Below the pieces are notes generated by a model. The model was not told where the DNA came from. It saw nothing but the letters and a program-made list of their open reading frames with translations, and ran no database searches. The position numbers and the translations under genes are program-made. This document shows, one piece after another, positions 27,550-36,425 of a stretch of 64,000 nucleotides of DNA. Location of the stretch: contig NZ_CP026692.1 in assembly GCF_002949795.1 (NCBI RefSeq), forward strand, positions 5,192,545 to 5,256,544, given 5' to 3'. Each line of letters opens with the position of its first letter. Positions within the stretch are counted from its first letter, which is position 1. Source of the DNA: Nostoc sp. 'Lobaria pulmonaria (5183) cyanobiont'. GTDB lineage: Bacteria > Cyanobacteriota > Cyanobacteriia > Cyanobacteriales > Nostocaceae.

Positions 27550-27604
27550 CTCCCCTGCTCCCCTGCTCCCCTGCTTCCCTGCTCCCCTGCTCCCCTGCTC
27601 CCTT
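27550..27604. repeat. Octamer tandem repeat (CTCCCCTG)n before folC
   Basis: About seven copies of an 8-base unit CTCCCCTG, one with a T change. The array is open in the folC frame and would add a Pro/Leu/Cys repeat if translation began upstream. Confidence 0.8.
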
Positions 27605-27621
27605 ATCCCCCCTCCACTTCC

Positions 27622-28920
27622 TTGGATATCGATTCTGTAATACAACCGCTGCAACGCTTTGGCGTCCATCTGGGACTTGATCGCATTGTCAATTTATTGG
27701 CAAATCTTGGCAATCCTCATCACCAAGTCCCAGTAATTCATATTGCTGGCACTAATGGCAAAGGTTCAGTTTGTGCCTATCTTTCCTCAGTACTCACTGA
27801 GGCTGGTTATCGTACAGGACGCTACACTTCCCCCCATTTAGTTGATTGGACAGAACGTATTTGTCTGAATGAACAGCAAATTTCCTCTGAAGAATTGAGC
27901 CAATTATTAGAAAAAGTCCAAGCGGTTATTCGCCCTGATGACGAATCAGCAACTCAGTTTGAAGTAATTACAGCTGCCACTTGGTTATATTTTGCCCAGC
28001 AGCAAGTTGATGTGGCTGTGGTAGAAGTCGGACTAGGAGGGCGCTTAGATGCTACTAATGTCTGCTTAGAACCTTTGGTTACGCTCATTACTTCCATTAG
28101 CCGGGAACACTGGCAGCAACTTGGCCCTACCATCGCTGATATTGCTAGAGAAAAAGCAGGTATTCTCAAACCTGGATGTCCCGTTGTGGTTGGGCCATTA
28201 CCACTAGAGGCAGACCAAGTGGTGCGATCGCGTGCTTTAGAATTACAATGCCCACTTTTTACACCTCAATCCGCCCGTGAAATCACTACAGGGTGGGCAG
28301 AATATCAAAATATTCAAAATTCTAAATTAATTAAATACCCTTTGCCGTTAGCGGGACAAATTCAGTTAACTAATTCAGCTTTGGCTTTAGCTGCTTTAGA
28401 AATTCTCCAACAACAGGGTTGGCAGATTTCAGAAGAAGCCATAATTAACGGCATAGCCAAAACTAAATGGCCGGGGCGGATGCAATCGACTACTTGGAAC
28501 AACCATAAATTATTACTTGATGGCGCTCATAATACTGCCGCCGCCGAAGTTCTTCGCCAGTATGTCGATAGCTTAGACGCAGTTAACCCCAAGCCCGTCA
28601 ATTGGGTTATGGGAATGTTTGCCGATAAGGATCATACTGATATTTTTACCGCTCTGCTGCGACCAGGCGATCGCCTTTATTTAGTGCCAATACCAGTAGA
28701 ACCTTGGCCCGGTAGAACTTCTGCTGACTTAGACTACTTATCAAACCTAGCTTACAGCCTCTGTCCCCAATTAAGCGATCGCCAAATTCATCCAGATTTA
28801 TTCACAGCACTAGCAGCCGCAACTTTAACCGCTACCACAAAAGATTTAATCGTTTTGTGTGGTTCCCTTTATTTAGTCGGCGATTTTTTAGCAACCACCG
28901 ATATAATTCGTAAATCATAA
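27622..28920 (+). CDS. folC: Folylpolyglutamate synthase / dihydrofolate synthase
   Basis: 432 residues from a TTG at 27622 (LDIDSVIQPLQRFGVHLGLD). Mur-ligase fold: P-loop HIAGTNGKGSVCAYL, central motifs YFAQQQVDVAVVEVGLGGRLD and TSISREHW, and C-terminal domain start LLDGAHNTAAAEVL. It adds glutamate to folates in the cytosol. An upstream ATG (27505) is in frame, but those 39 codons come from the octamer repeat and show no family similarity. The true start codon remains uncertain because no ATG lies near residue 1. Confidence 0.92.
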   Translation: MDIDSVIQPLQRFGVHLGLDRIVNLLANLGNPHHQVPVIHIAGTNGKGSVCAYLSSVLTEAGYRTGRYTSPHLVDWTERICLNEQQISSEELSQLLEKVQAVIRPDDESATQFEVITAATWLYFAQQQVDVAVVEVGLGGRLDATNVCLEPLVTLITSISREHWQQLGPTIADIAREKAGILKPGCPVVVGPLPLEADQVVRSRALELQCPLFTPQSAREITTGWAEYQNIQNSKLIKYPLPLAGQIQLTNSALALAALEILQQQGWQISEEAIINGIAKTKWPGRMQSTTWNNHKLLLDGAHNTAAAEVLRQYVDSLDAVNPKPVNWVMGMFADKDHTDIFTALLRPGDRLYLVPIPVEPWPGRTSADLDYLSNLAYSLCPQLSDRQIHPDLFTALAAATLTATTKDLIVLCGSLYLVGDFLATTDIIRKS

Positions 28921-28928
28921 TTACGAAT

Positions 28929-30227
28929 TTATCTTTGATTCCATTCTTGCGCCGCATCTTCTACAGCTTTATCTACAGTCTTCTCGCCTAACATTGCTGC
29001 TTGCAAGTTTTCGTAAACAGCCTTTTGCAGTTTGTTGAAATCCTTCAAGGTAGGGGTTAAGATTTCTGCCTTTGGCAGTTCTTGAGCGCTCATAACTCGC
29101 GCCTTTTCTATTGTTGAAGCATTAGCTGGAACATCTTTAAAGTAACTATCAGACAATGCTTTGATTGTAGAAGGTAGGACATTTGCAGCTTTAGCAAAGG
29201 CTAACTGATTTTCGTCATTAGTAACAAATAAAGCAAATTTCACAGCGCCATCTGGTTGTTTGCTATCGCGGGGAATAACTATGTTCATCACCGCAACGTT
29301 TTTCTTACCTGTATCACCAGTGAGTTGAGGTGCTATTCCCGAAGCTTGAGCAATTTTTGGGGCATTATTAGCGATCGTTTTCAGGAACTCTGGCCCAGAA
29401 GCTAGAAACGCCGTCTCTCCAGATTGGTATAAATCGATCGCGTGGCGATGTCCTTGGGTTAAAGCCTCTTTAGGAAGTAACCCTTTTTTATACAAGTCTA
29501 CCCAATACTGAAACGCAGCTTTCCCTTGTGCTGAATTAAACGCCGCTTTCCCCTCAGCATCTATTAGGGTAACTCCCATTTGCACAAAAGATTCCAGCAC
29601 TTCACCGGAATCTTGCGGTACGAAAGTTACAAAAAAGGCATATTTTCCCGTCTTGTCTTTAATTTGTTGCGCAGTTTGTGCTAATTCTGCGTAGGTTGCA
29701 GGGACTTTATTGATACCTGCCTGTTTTAATAAATCAGTGTTATAAATGGTTAACCGTGTGGTGAGATACCAGGGAATCCCAAAACTCTTACCATTAAGCG
29801 TACAAGATTCCCAGATATTCGGCAGATAGGAGGAACGTACATCATTTGGGACTTTTGCATCTAAATCTAACCAGGCATTTCGTCCGGCAAGTTGGGAAGC
29901 AAAACCCGGATTCAAGTTAACTACATCAGGTGGCGTTTTTGCGGAGACAGCTGTTAATATTTTGTTCTCCATTGCCGCCCAAGGTACATCAACCCAGTTA
30001 ATCTTTATACTTGGATTTTGCGATTCAAAATTCGCAATTAGGCTTTTGAAGTAGTCGGTAAATTGAGGTTGGAGTTGCATTGTCCAAAACTCAACAGTTC
30101 CCGCTCCTGAAGTAGCTTGTTTTGTACTTGTATTAACATTACCTGTACTGCAACTTACAATCCAACTGGTTAATAAGCCAAGCAGTACCAAAGCAACAAG
30201 TTGTTTAGATTTTCGCAATTGAATCAT
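28929..30227 (-). CDS. ABC sugar-type extracellular solute-binding lipoprotein (family 1)
   Basis: 432 residues with a lipoprotein signal (LVLLGLLTSWIVSC, Cys lipidation site). The mature protein has the family 1 solute-binding fold: VEFWTMQLQPQFTDYFKSL, NPSIKINWVDVPW and the KPPDVVNLNPGFA-type hinge region. It should deliver a sugar or sugar-derivative to an ABC importer in the plasma membrane. No permease or ATPase gene is nearby, so the partner is elsewhere. Convergent with folC. Confidence 0.9.
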   Translation of the reverse strand: MIQLRKSKQLVALVLLGLLTSWIVSCSTGNVNTSTKQATSGAGTVEFWTMQLQPQFTDYFKSLIANFESQNPSIKINWVDVPWAAMENKILTAVSAKTPPDVVNLNPGFASQLAGRNAWLDLDAKVPNDVRSSYLPNIWESCTLNGKSFGIPWYLTTRLTIYNTDLLKQAGINKVPATYAELAQTAQQIKDKTGKYAFFVTFVPQDSGEVLESFVQMGVTLIDAEGKAAFNSAQGKAAFQYWVDLYKKGLLPKEALTQGHRHAIDLYQSGETAFLASGPEFLKTIANNAPKIAQASGIAPQLTGDTGKKNVAVMNIVIPRDSKQPDGAVKFALFVTNDENQLAFAKAANVLPSTIKALSDSYFKDVPANASTIEKARVMSAQELPKAEILTPTLKDFNKLQKAVYENLQAAMLGEKTVDKAVEDAAQEWNQR

Positions 30228-30305
30228 TTTCCCAGTATTTTTACGCTTGATCGGTGTGAAAAGCTTAGACAGAATTGTTGAGATTATCGGCTAAATAAAT
30301 TACCC

Positions 30306-30333
30306 GTAAAGACGTAATATATAACGCCTTTAC
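30306..30333. repeat. Palindromic repeat (GTAAAGACGT family)
   Basis: Imperfect arms GTAAAGACGT and ACGCCTTTAC with an 8-base spacer. It is related to the repeat at 15268-15298 and lies about 45 bases before pilM. Confidence 0.5.
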
Positions 30334-30379
30334 TGCAACAAATTTAAATTTTCAATTTAGCAGTCCAGCGGGCACAACT

Positions 30380-31486
30380 GTGGTAAAAAGCTTCAATAGT
30401 CTGTTTGGCAAATCGAAAAAAGGGGTAGGCATTGAACTTGCTCCCGAACGGGTAAATGTTGTTCAGCTACGCAAGCAGGGTCAAGGCTTGAAACTAGAAA
30501 TCTATACATCGGTAGCAGTTCCAGAAGGGATAGTTATCGATGGTCAAATCAGCGACCCTCCAGCAATGGCGCAATTAATCCAGCAGGCGCTAGCTGAGAG
30601 CAAAATCAAAACTTCTCGCGTTGCTACTGGTGTCCCAGGACGAGATTCTATCGTTCGGATTATACCAGTGCCAGCAGAATTAGATGATAAAGAACTGCGA
30701 GAAATGGTGCTGAACCATGAAGCAGGTTTGTATTTACCCTATCCTCGTGAAGAGGCTGATGTAGATTATCAGAAACTTGGGTATTTTGTAGATGAAGATG
30801 GCATTGAAAAAGTACACGTACTCCTAGTTGCCACCCGCAAGGAGATAACGGATACCTATATAAGTACCTTCGAGCAAGCAGGATTACAAATTGATGTTTT
30901 AGAAATTAACAGTTTTGCTCTAATTCGGACTATTCGTGAACAACTGCGACAATTTGGGCCGCAAGAAGCAGCAGTACTAGTTGATATCGAGTTCGATAGT
31001 ACAGAAATCGCCATCATCGTTAACGGAGTACCGCAATTTTCGCGCACAGTCCCAATCGGGACTTATCAAATGCAAACTGCCTTAGCAAGGGCAATGAGCT
31101 TACCTACATCACGAGATATGGAACTGTTACACGGAATGGTTATTCCTGCAACTCCCATAGACGGCGGTAAAACTGGCGTTACCGAACTCGATCCTAGCAT
31201 GGCTGCCATATTGAGAGTCTTGGGAGAATTAACGGATGAACTGCGCCGTTCCATCGATTTTTACCTGAATCAAAGTGAAAATTTGGAGGTAGCGCAGATT
31301 TTATTAGCTGGGCCAGGAGGTGGACTTCAACAGTTAGATGAATTTTTTACTCAACGATTGAGTTTGCCAACTACCCAAATAGATCCAATCGGGTCTTTAT
31401 CTTTGGAAGTTGACACTGATAAATATCCACAGGTACAACGCTCTGGTCTGGCGATTGTACTCGGTCTAGGAATGCGGGAGGTGTAA
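30380..31486 (+). CDS. pilM: Type IV pilus assembly protein PilM
   Basis: 368 residues from a GTG. Actin-like ATPase fold: N-terminal GVGIELAPERVNVVQL, central VLVDIEFDSTEIAIIVNG with PQFSRTVPIG, and LLAGPGGGLQQLDEF. PilM lies on the cytoplasmic face and binds the N-terminal peptide of PilN to link the inner-membrane pilus platform. First gene of pilMNO-pilQ; spacing to pilN is four bases. In Nostocales the type IV pilus machinery drives hormogonium gliding and slime secretion. Confidence 0.95.
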   Translation: MVKSFNSLFGKSKKGVGIELAPERVNVVQLRKQGQGLKLEIYTSVAVPEGIVIDGQISDPPAMAQLIQQALAESKIKTSRVATGVPGRDSIVRIIPVPAELDDKELREMVLNHEAGLYLPYPREEADVDYQKLGYFVDEDGIEKVHVLLVATRKEITDTYISTFEQAGLQIDVLEINSFALIRTIREQLRQFGPQEAAVLVDIEFDSTEIAIIVNGVPQFSRTVPIGTYQMQTALARAMSLPTSRDMELLHGMVIPATPIDGGKTGVTELDPSMAAILRVLGELTDELRRSIDFYLNQSENLEVAQILLAGPGGGLQQLDEFFTQRLSLPTTQIDPIGSLSLEVDTDKYPQVQRSGLAIVLGLGMREV

Positions 31487-31490
31487 CAAA

Positions 31491-32267
31491 ATGTACAGCC
31501 TAGATGTTAACTTTCTTAAAGACCGCCCAGCATACAAGGACAGGCCTGAGAGAAACAAGGGAATAGCCCTAAAATTTCCTACTGGGGATTTGACACTACT
31601 GTATGTCGGAGTTGCAGTAGGTGTAGGTCTTCCGGCTTTATTGGGAGTTGGTTGGTGGTTCCTGCAAGGGAAGATTGTTGAATTAGATGGTCAAATAGCA
31701 CAACTAGACCAAGAAAGCAAGAGGTTAGATACAGAAATAGGAAATATTAACAATATCAAAGCCGAGACAAACGCAATTAAAGGGGAAACCCAAGCTTTAG
31801 TAACTGTATTTGACCAGATTCGTCCTTGGTCAGCAATGCTGCAAGATTTGCGCGATCGCATCCCAACGGCAGTGCAAATCGAGAACATCAAGCAAATCCC
31901 ACCTGTAGCGGTAGCGGCAGGTCAGCCACCAAATAACCCCGCAGGAGGATTAGAAATTAACGGATTGGCTCGTTCTTTTAATGATGTCAATGATTTCTTA
32001 TTGAGTTTACAACAGTCTCAGTTTTTAAAGCCCACAGAAACCAGAATTCTGACAGCAACATTAGTAGATGCTCCCTTAACACCAGGTGCAGGTCAATCTT
32101 CTAATGATGTAATAATTAAGCCTCCTCAAGTAGTTAAATACACTATTCAATCGAGCATGAACGACGTTCCAGCGTCGGAATTAATTCGAGAGTTGGAAAA
32201 AAAAGGCACAGTGGGGTTAGTAACTCGAATTCGTAATATGCAACAAACAGGAGTCATTTCAAAATGA
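31491..32267 (+). CDS. pilN: Type IV pilus assembly protein PilN
   Basis: 258 residues. A short cytoplasmic N-terminus (MYSLDVNFLKDRP, the PilM-binding segment) precedes one membrane helix (LLYVGVAVGVGLPALLGVGW), then a coiled coil and a periplasmic ferredoxin-like domain. Members pair with PilO to form the inner-membrane alignment complex. Overlaps pilO by four bases (ATGA), indicating translational coupling. Confidence 0.92.
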   Translation: MYSLDVNFLKDRPAYKDRPERNKGIALKFPTGDLTLLYVGVAVGVGLPALLGVGWWFLQGKIVELDGQIAQLDQESKRLDTEIGNINNIKAETNAIKGETQALVTVFDQIRPWSAMLQDLRDRIPTAVQIENIKQIPPVAVAAGQPPNNPAGGLEINGLARSFNDVNDFLLSLQQSQFLKPTETRILTATLVDAPLTPGAGQSSNDVIIKPPQVVKYTIQSSMNDVPASELIRELEKKGTVGLVTRIRNMQQTGVISK

Positions 32268-33028
32268 CGCTGAGTGATGATTTAAATTTTGCCGAACAAG
32301 GTGGGGAATTCGATCCGGCAACGCCAGCCGCACCTGTGGTATTTGGTATTGCCTTCACACCAAAAATTATTGGGATCTTGGTGGGGGTAGTTGGTTTGGC
32401 GGGAGCAGCTTATATATTTTTAAACCTGCTGATGCCAGCTTGGGAAAGCTATCAGCAGCAGCAAGCCAAAAGCTCTGAACTGCAAGCGCAAATTGAGCAA
32501 AAAAAAGCCAATATCAAACAGATTGACAAAGTTAAAGACGAACTAGCACAGGCAAAGCAGCAAAAAGTTCAGGTTTTAAGTTTATTTGCTAACGAAAAAA
32601 CCTTAGATACATTGCTATTGGATTTGAACCGCTTAATTGAGTCTGGCAATACTGGAACTTCTATTAATGCAGTCAGAGCCAAACTGAATAAATTTGTGCC
32701 GATTTCCCAAAAACCAGAACCGATTACCGATGGAAGTCTGGGAGAACAGGTTAACGGCAAGCTGCAACGCAGTAGTATCAATGCCGAGATTACAGCAACT
32801 TATGAACAAACACAATCGATAATTCGTAACATTGAGCGGTTGCAGCCTTTGTTAATAGTTAAAGATTATCAAGCAACCTTGGCTCCAGCAGAGACAAGAT
32901 CCCCATTAGATAAAACGCCGATGCAGGTAGGCCCAGCAGCGATTAATACATCATTCCAGTTACAGGTATTGATGCCACTTAGTCCAGAAGAAATAACCGC
33001 AGCAGCTAAAGCTGCTCCGAAAAAGTAG
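32264..33028 (+). CDS. pilO: Type IV pilus assembly protein PilO
   Basis: 254 residues: a cytoplasmic N-terminus of about 30, one membrane helix (IIGILVGVVGLAGAAYIFLN), a Gln/Lys-rich coiled coil (EQKKANIKQIDKVKDEL) and a periplasmic domain with conserved VKDYQATL-like strand. Partner of PilN. The start ATG overlaps the pilN stop. Confidence 0.92.
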   Translation: MTLSDDLNFAEQGGEFDPATPAAPVVFGIAFTPKIIGILVGVVGLAGAAYIFLNLLMPAWESYQQQQAKSSELQAQIEQKKANIKQIDKVKDELAQAKQQKVQVLSLFANEKTLDTLLLDLNRLIESGNTGTSINAVRAKLNKFVPISQKPEPITDGSLGEQVNGKLQRSSINAEITATYEQTQSIIRNIERLQPLLIVKDYQATLAPAETRSPLDKTPMQVGPAAINTSFQLQVLMPLSPEEITAAAKAAPKK

Positions 33029-33313
33029 TCAAATTAGAGCTAGGACGAATAGAATTAGCGGCTACACAAGCGTAGATAAAGCTTTCCCGCAGACTAAGGA
33101 TTTGAAAATTGAGGGTTTTGAAACTCACGTTCGCCCTTGGCGTTCTCGCAGGGTAGGTGGGTAAAGTCTCGTGTAGTCAAGCCAGCGCGGTCTTCTCCAA
33201 AAAGGAGAGGCTAACGCCAATAGGGTTTCCTTCATAAGCTAATTGGCGTGTGGTTTCTAACCGCCTACTCAAAATTGTTTGTAAACAAGGTTTTATAAGG
33301 TGAGGAATGAACT
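33029..33313. repeat. Repeat-rich spacer between pilO and pilQ
   Basis: About 285 bases containing Nostoc-type dispersed repeat fragments (GTTCTCGCAGGGTAGG, and a GGAGAGGCTAACGCC segment). It may carry a separate pilQ promoter or simply be a repeat insertion within the operon. No gene is supported. Confidence 0.5.
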
Positions 33314-35500
33314 GTGAAACAGCTTCACGGTAATAGTTTTATTTTAGGTACTGCCGCTTTTGCATTTTTGGCAGCTCAACCAGTTTGGGCACAAATGAGC
33401 CAAGTTACTGGTGTCCAATTAAATCCAGCTAATGGTGGAGTTAGTGTTGTTTTGAAAACTTCTTCAGGGTCGCGCCCCCAAGTTTTCACTACTAAAAGAG
33501 GCAAGGCTTTAGTCGCAGATGTTATCAACACTCAATTACGATTACCACAAGGTAATAGTTTTCGTCAAGATAGCCCAGCACCAGGAATTGCGTCTGTTGA
33601 GGTTAATCAGCTTGATGCTAATAGCATCCGAGTGACGGTAACTGGCAGCAACAACACACCTAGCAGTCAACCGGTGGTGCGATCGCCAAATGGAATTACA
33701 CTCAGCTTTAGTCCATCGGCAGGCACTACAGCATCAGCACCAACGCCAACAGCCCCAACATCCCCAACATCCACTGCACCACCTGTTACTACTCCAGCCC
33801 AACCGGGTCAAAAGCCAGATGTTCTCGTTCCCAACCCGGAAGTCACCATTGACGGACAACCTGCACAAGCTGCTGGGCCAGGTCAACCTCTAAGTCAGGC
33901 TCCACCGTTCTTACCTCGAGCCGTCGCCCCACCTGTGGGAGATATCGCCATCTCCAATGCTGATGCTTCTCCTAGCACTATCGACTTAGGAACTCAGGAA
34001 CGTGTACCCCGCTTAGTATTGCGAGATGCGCCAGTGCGTGAGGTTTTGTCATTGCTTGCCCGTGCGGCTAATTTGAACTTGGCTTATGTCGGAAAGGCAG
34101 AAGACGGTAAGGGGTCTAGTGTAATTTCGTCTCAGGGTGCTGGTGATACTGAAAGGCAAACTTATGACACAGTATCCCTAGATATAGAAAATGAGCCAGT
34201 GCAAGATGTATTTAACTACGTTTTGCGCCTGAGTGGTTTAGAAGCTAACCGCAGTGGACGCACGATTTTTGTAGCGCCTAAACTGCCTAATTCAACTCGT
34301 GATGTGGTGATACGGAACCTGAGAATTAACCAAGCAAAAGTAAAAGAAATCTTAAGGGTTTTAGTTAATCTAGGAGCAGAGAGTGCTGTTAATGCTGAAC
34401 CAAAGATAACTAGGGTCACTACACAAGCAGTGGGTACAGTAGAGGGAAAGCAAACAAATACAGCTGAAGACTCTGATCTAACGGCTCAACGCATTAAATT
34501 TACTGACTCAATTCCCCTACTTAGAGGTTTACAAGTATTAGGAGACGAGCGAACAAGTACTATTACTTTAATTGGTTCGCCGAGGTTAGTTGACATTGCG
34601 GTGGCTCAAATTACTCCCCTTGATATCCGCCGCCGTCAAGTGGCAGTTAACGTTAGGATTATCGACGTTAACCTCTTGGCAGCTAATGATTTCAACACTA
34701 GCTTTTCCTTTGGGGTTGGTAATAACTTTTTTACTAATGAAGGTGGTGTCGCATCTTTGAATTTTGGCGGTTCTAGACCAGCTGCTACTACTGAAGCGAG
34801 AAACAGCTTGACTAGTACACCGATCATCAATAATCTCGCTAGCACTCTTGCATCGCCATACCAGTTTCCCAAGCGTCTTCTCGCTAGTTTGCAGGCTCAG
34901 GTTACAAATGGCAATGCCAAGATTTTGACCGACCCAACCTTAATTGTGCAAGAAGGACAGACGGCTGATGTCCAACTAACTCAGCAAGTTGTAGGAGATA
35001 TAACAATAACTATAACTGACACACCTGGTGGCTCTAGAGAAGTGCGAAATGCACAAAAAGAGACTGTAGGGTTAATTCTTGCTGTCCAAGTAGAAAAAAT
35101 TGATGACAACGGTTTTGTTTCTCTACAAGTTGCTCCCCAAGTCAAATCTCCAGCAGGTACAGCAGATACAGGTAATGGGCAAATCATTTTAATTTCTCAA
35201 CGCTCCCTAACTTCTGGCACAATTCGTCTGCGAGATGGCCAGACACTAATTCTCAGCGGCATAATTCAAGATCAAGAGCGAGTTTCAGCAACCAAGATTC
35301 CTATCTTGGGTGATCTTCCTCTGATTGGTTCGCTGTTTAGAAGTACAAACAGACAGAACCAGCGTCAAGAGGTGATTGTGTTACTCACACCTCAGATTAT
35401 GGACGACTCTGAGAACTCCTCCTACGGCTATAACTACACCCCCAGCCCAGAAGTGCGGCAAATCCTTGAGCGTCGGGGGTTGAAGGTTCCTGGCAGGTAA
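33314..35500 (+). CDS. pilQ: Type IV pilus secretin PilQ
   Basis: 728 residues from a GTG. A signal peptide (ILGTAAFAFLAAQPVWAQ) is followed by an AMIN domain (about residues 30-130) that can bind peptidoglycan. Next comes a Pro/Thr/Ala-rich linker, an STN/secretin N0-N1 region (PRLVLRDAPVREVLSLLARA), and the secretin domain ending RLRDGQTLILSGIIQ and KIPILGDLPLIGSLF, the family signature. It forms the outer-membrane gate for the pilus. Same strand as pilMNO but 285 bases of repeat DNA intervene. Confidence 0.95.
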   Translation: MKQLHGNSFILGTAAFAFLAAQPVWAQMSQVTGVQLNPANGGVSVVLKTSSGSRPQVFTTKRGKALVADVINTQLRLPQGNSFRQDSPAPGIASVEVNQLDANSIRVTVTGSNNTPSSQPVVRSPNGITLSFSPSAGTTASAPTPTAPTSPTSTAPPVTTPAQPGQKPDVLVPNPEVTIDGQPAQAAGPGQPLSQAPPFLPRAVAPPVGDIAISNADASPSTIDLGTQERVPRLVLRDAPVREVLSLLARAANLNLAYVGKAEDGKGSSVISSQGAGDTERQTYDTVSLDIENEPVQDVFNYVLRLSGLEANRSGRTIFVAPKLPNSTRDVVIRNLRINQAKVKEILRVLVNLGAESAVNAEPKITRVTTQAVGTVEGKQTNTAEDSDLTAQRIKFTDSIPLLRGLQVLGDERTSTITLIGSPRLVDIAVAQITPLDIRRRQVAVNVRIIDVNLLAANDFNTSFSFGVGNNFFTNEGGVASLNFGGSRPAATTEARNSLTSTPIINNLASTLASPYQFPKRLLASLQAQVTNGNAKILTDPTLIVQEGQTADVQLTQQVVGDITITITDTPGGSREVRNAQKETVGLILAVQVEKIDDNGFVSLQVAPQVKSPAGTADTGNGQIILISQRSLTSGTIRLRDGQTLILSGIIQDQERVSATKIPILGDLPLIGSLFRSTNRQNQRQEVIVLLTPQIMDDSENSSYGYNYTPSPEVRQILERRGLKVPGR

Positions 35501-35540
35501 TAAAGATAATGAGTAGGTGAGTCACCTTTGCCAAAGGCTT

Positions 35541-35580
35541 AGATCCTCAACTTCTTTAAGAAGTTGGGGATCTTCTTGTT
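35541..35580 (+). terminator. Rho-independent terminator after pilQ
   Basis: A long stem with arms AGATCCTCAACTTCTT and AGAAGTTGGGGATCT (one mismatch), minimal loop, followed by TCTTGTTT, about 40 bases downstream of pilQ. Confidence 0.75.
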
Positions 35581-36047
35581 TACAAAATTCTCTGTGCAGA
35601 GCAGATAAGCGACTGAGGCGTTGCAGCAAAATGCTGTAGGTTAGTTTTTATCGCCTTTTATTGTGGTGTAGAAGAAAGTTTTTTAAGCACAAAAGTGCAT
35701 ACTACAAATTATTTTTCATAAAAATTGGTTAATCTCAGCAATAACTCTTTACCATCGGTAATTAATCCCAACAAATGCTGACCATCTTCCACCTCCCTAC
35801 TCCCCTGTTTTCTTGGCAATTACGGGATTTATTAGGTATTTTTTCCTACTTTTGGGGTAGTTTTTAGTGAAACAAGTACCCTAAAATTACAAAAAATCCT
35901 GAAATCTATATAAATTAATGGTTTCATCTATCCACATCAGGCTACAACGCCTTAGAATGATTCATTGAAAAGTCGAGCCGATGGGATGTACAGCCGTTTT
36001 GAGTAAAAATACTCCCAAAGGATGATTTTTGTATTTCCGCGAACAAA
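35581..36047. other. Long leader region before hanA
   Basis: About 470 AT-rich bases between the pilQ terminator and the hanA hairpin. No gene supported. The hanA promoter should lie here, but I cannot pick a -10/-35 pair with confidence. Confidence 0.4.
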
Positions 36048-36089
36048 GATTTTAGTACGGGTGTATTAATGTGCATCCGTACTAAAATC
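36048..36089 (+). promoter_or_regulatory. Long perfect hairpin in the hanA 5' leader
   Basis: Arms GATTTTAGTACGG (36048-36060) and CCGTACTAAAATC (36077-36089) are a 13-base perfect inverted repeat around a 16-base loop. The right arm ends 25 bases before the hanA ATG and about 10 bases before its AGGAG. No T-run follows, so it is not a simple terminator. It is either an operator palindrome or an RNA hairpin affecting translation or stability. Confidence 0.6.
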
Positions 36090-36114
36090 TCAAGTAAACC
36101 TTCAGGAGTTTGAC

Positions 36115-36399
36115 ATGAACAAAGGTGAATTAGTTGATGCCGTAGCTGAAAAAGCTAGTGTTACCAAGAAGCAAGCGGATGCAGTCTTAACTGCCGCTTT
36201 GGAAACGATTATTGAAGCAGTTTCCTCTGGTGATAAGGTAACGTTGGTGGGATTTGGCTCATTTGAATCACGGGAACGTAAAGCCCGTGAAGGTCGCAAC
36301 CCGAAAACAAATGAAAAAATGGAAATTCCAGCCACGAGGGTTCCTGCCTTCTCCGCAGGAAAACTGTTTAGAGAAAAGGTAGCACCCCCAAAAGCATAG
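36115..36399 (+). CDS. hanA: DNA-binding protein HU (HanA type)
   Basis: 94 residues, the length and sequence pattern of Anabaena HU (HanA): MNKGELVDAVAEKASVTKKQ, GFGSFESRERKAREGRNP with the beta-arm PATRVPAFSAGK. Dimeric nucleoid protein that bends DNA; in Anabaena a hanA mutant is pleiotropic and fails to form heterocysts. Strong ribosome-binding site (AGGAG). A hairpin precedes it and a short terminator overlaps its stop, so it is probably a single-gene transcript. Confidence 0.95.
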   Translation: MNKGELVDAVAEKASVTKKQADAVLTAALETIIEAVSSGDKVTLVGFGSFESRERKAREGRNPKTNEKMEIPATRVPAFSAGKLFREKVAPPKA

Positions 36400-36424
36400 G
36401 TTCTGTCTTCGGGAACCCTTTTTT
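36399..36424 (+). terminator. Short terminator between hanA and the CobD-like gene
   Basis: Arms GGTTC and GAACC with a nine-base loop, then CTTTTTT. It overlaps the hanA stop codon and ends one base before the next ATG (36426), so any promoter for the next gene must lie inside hanA unless termination is partial. Confidence 0.6.
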
Positions 36425-36425
36425 A

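Noticed and set aside
27550..27604. CRISPR-like regular repeats
   Set aside because: Units are 8 bases without spacers; they are simple tandem repeats, as are the heptamer arrays elsewhere.
27505..27621. Upstream in-frame ATG of folC
   Set aside because: The added 39 residues are encoded by the CTCCCCTG octamer array and do not resemble the family N-terminus.
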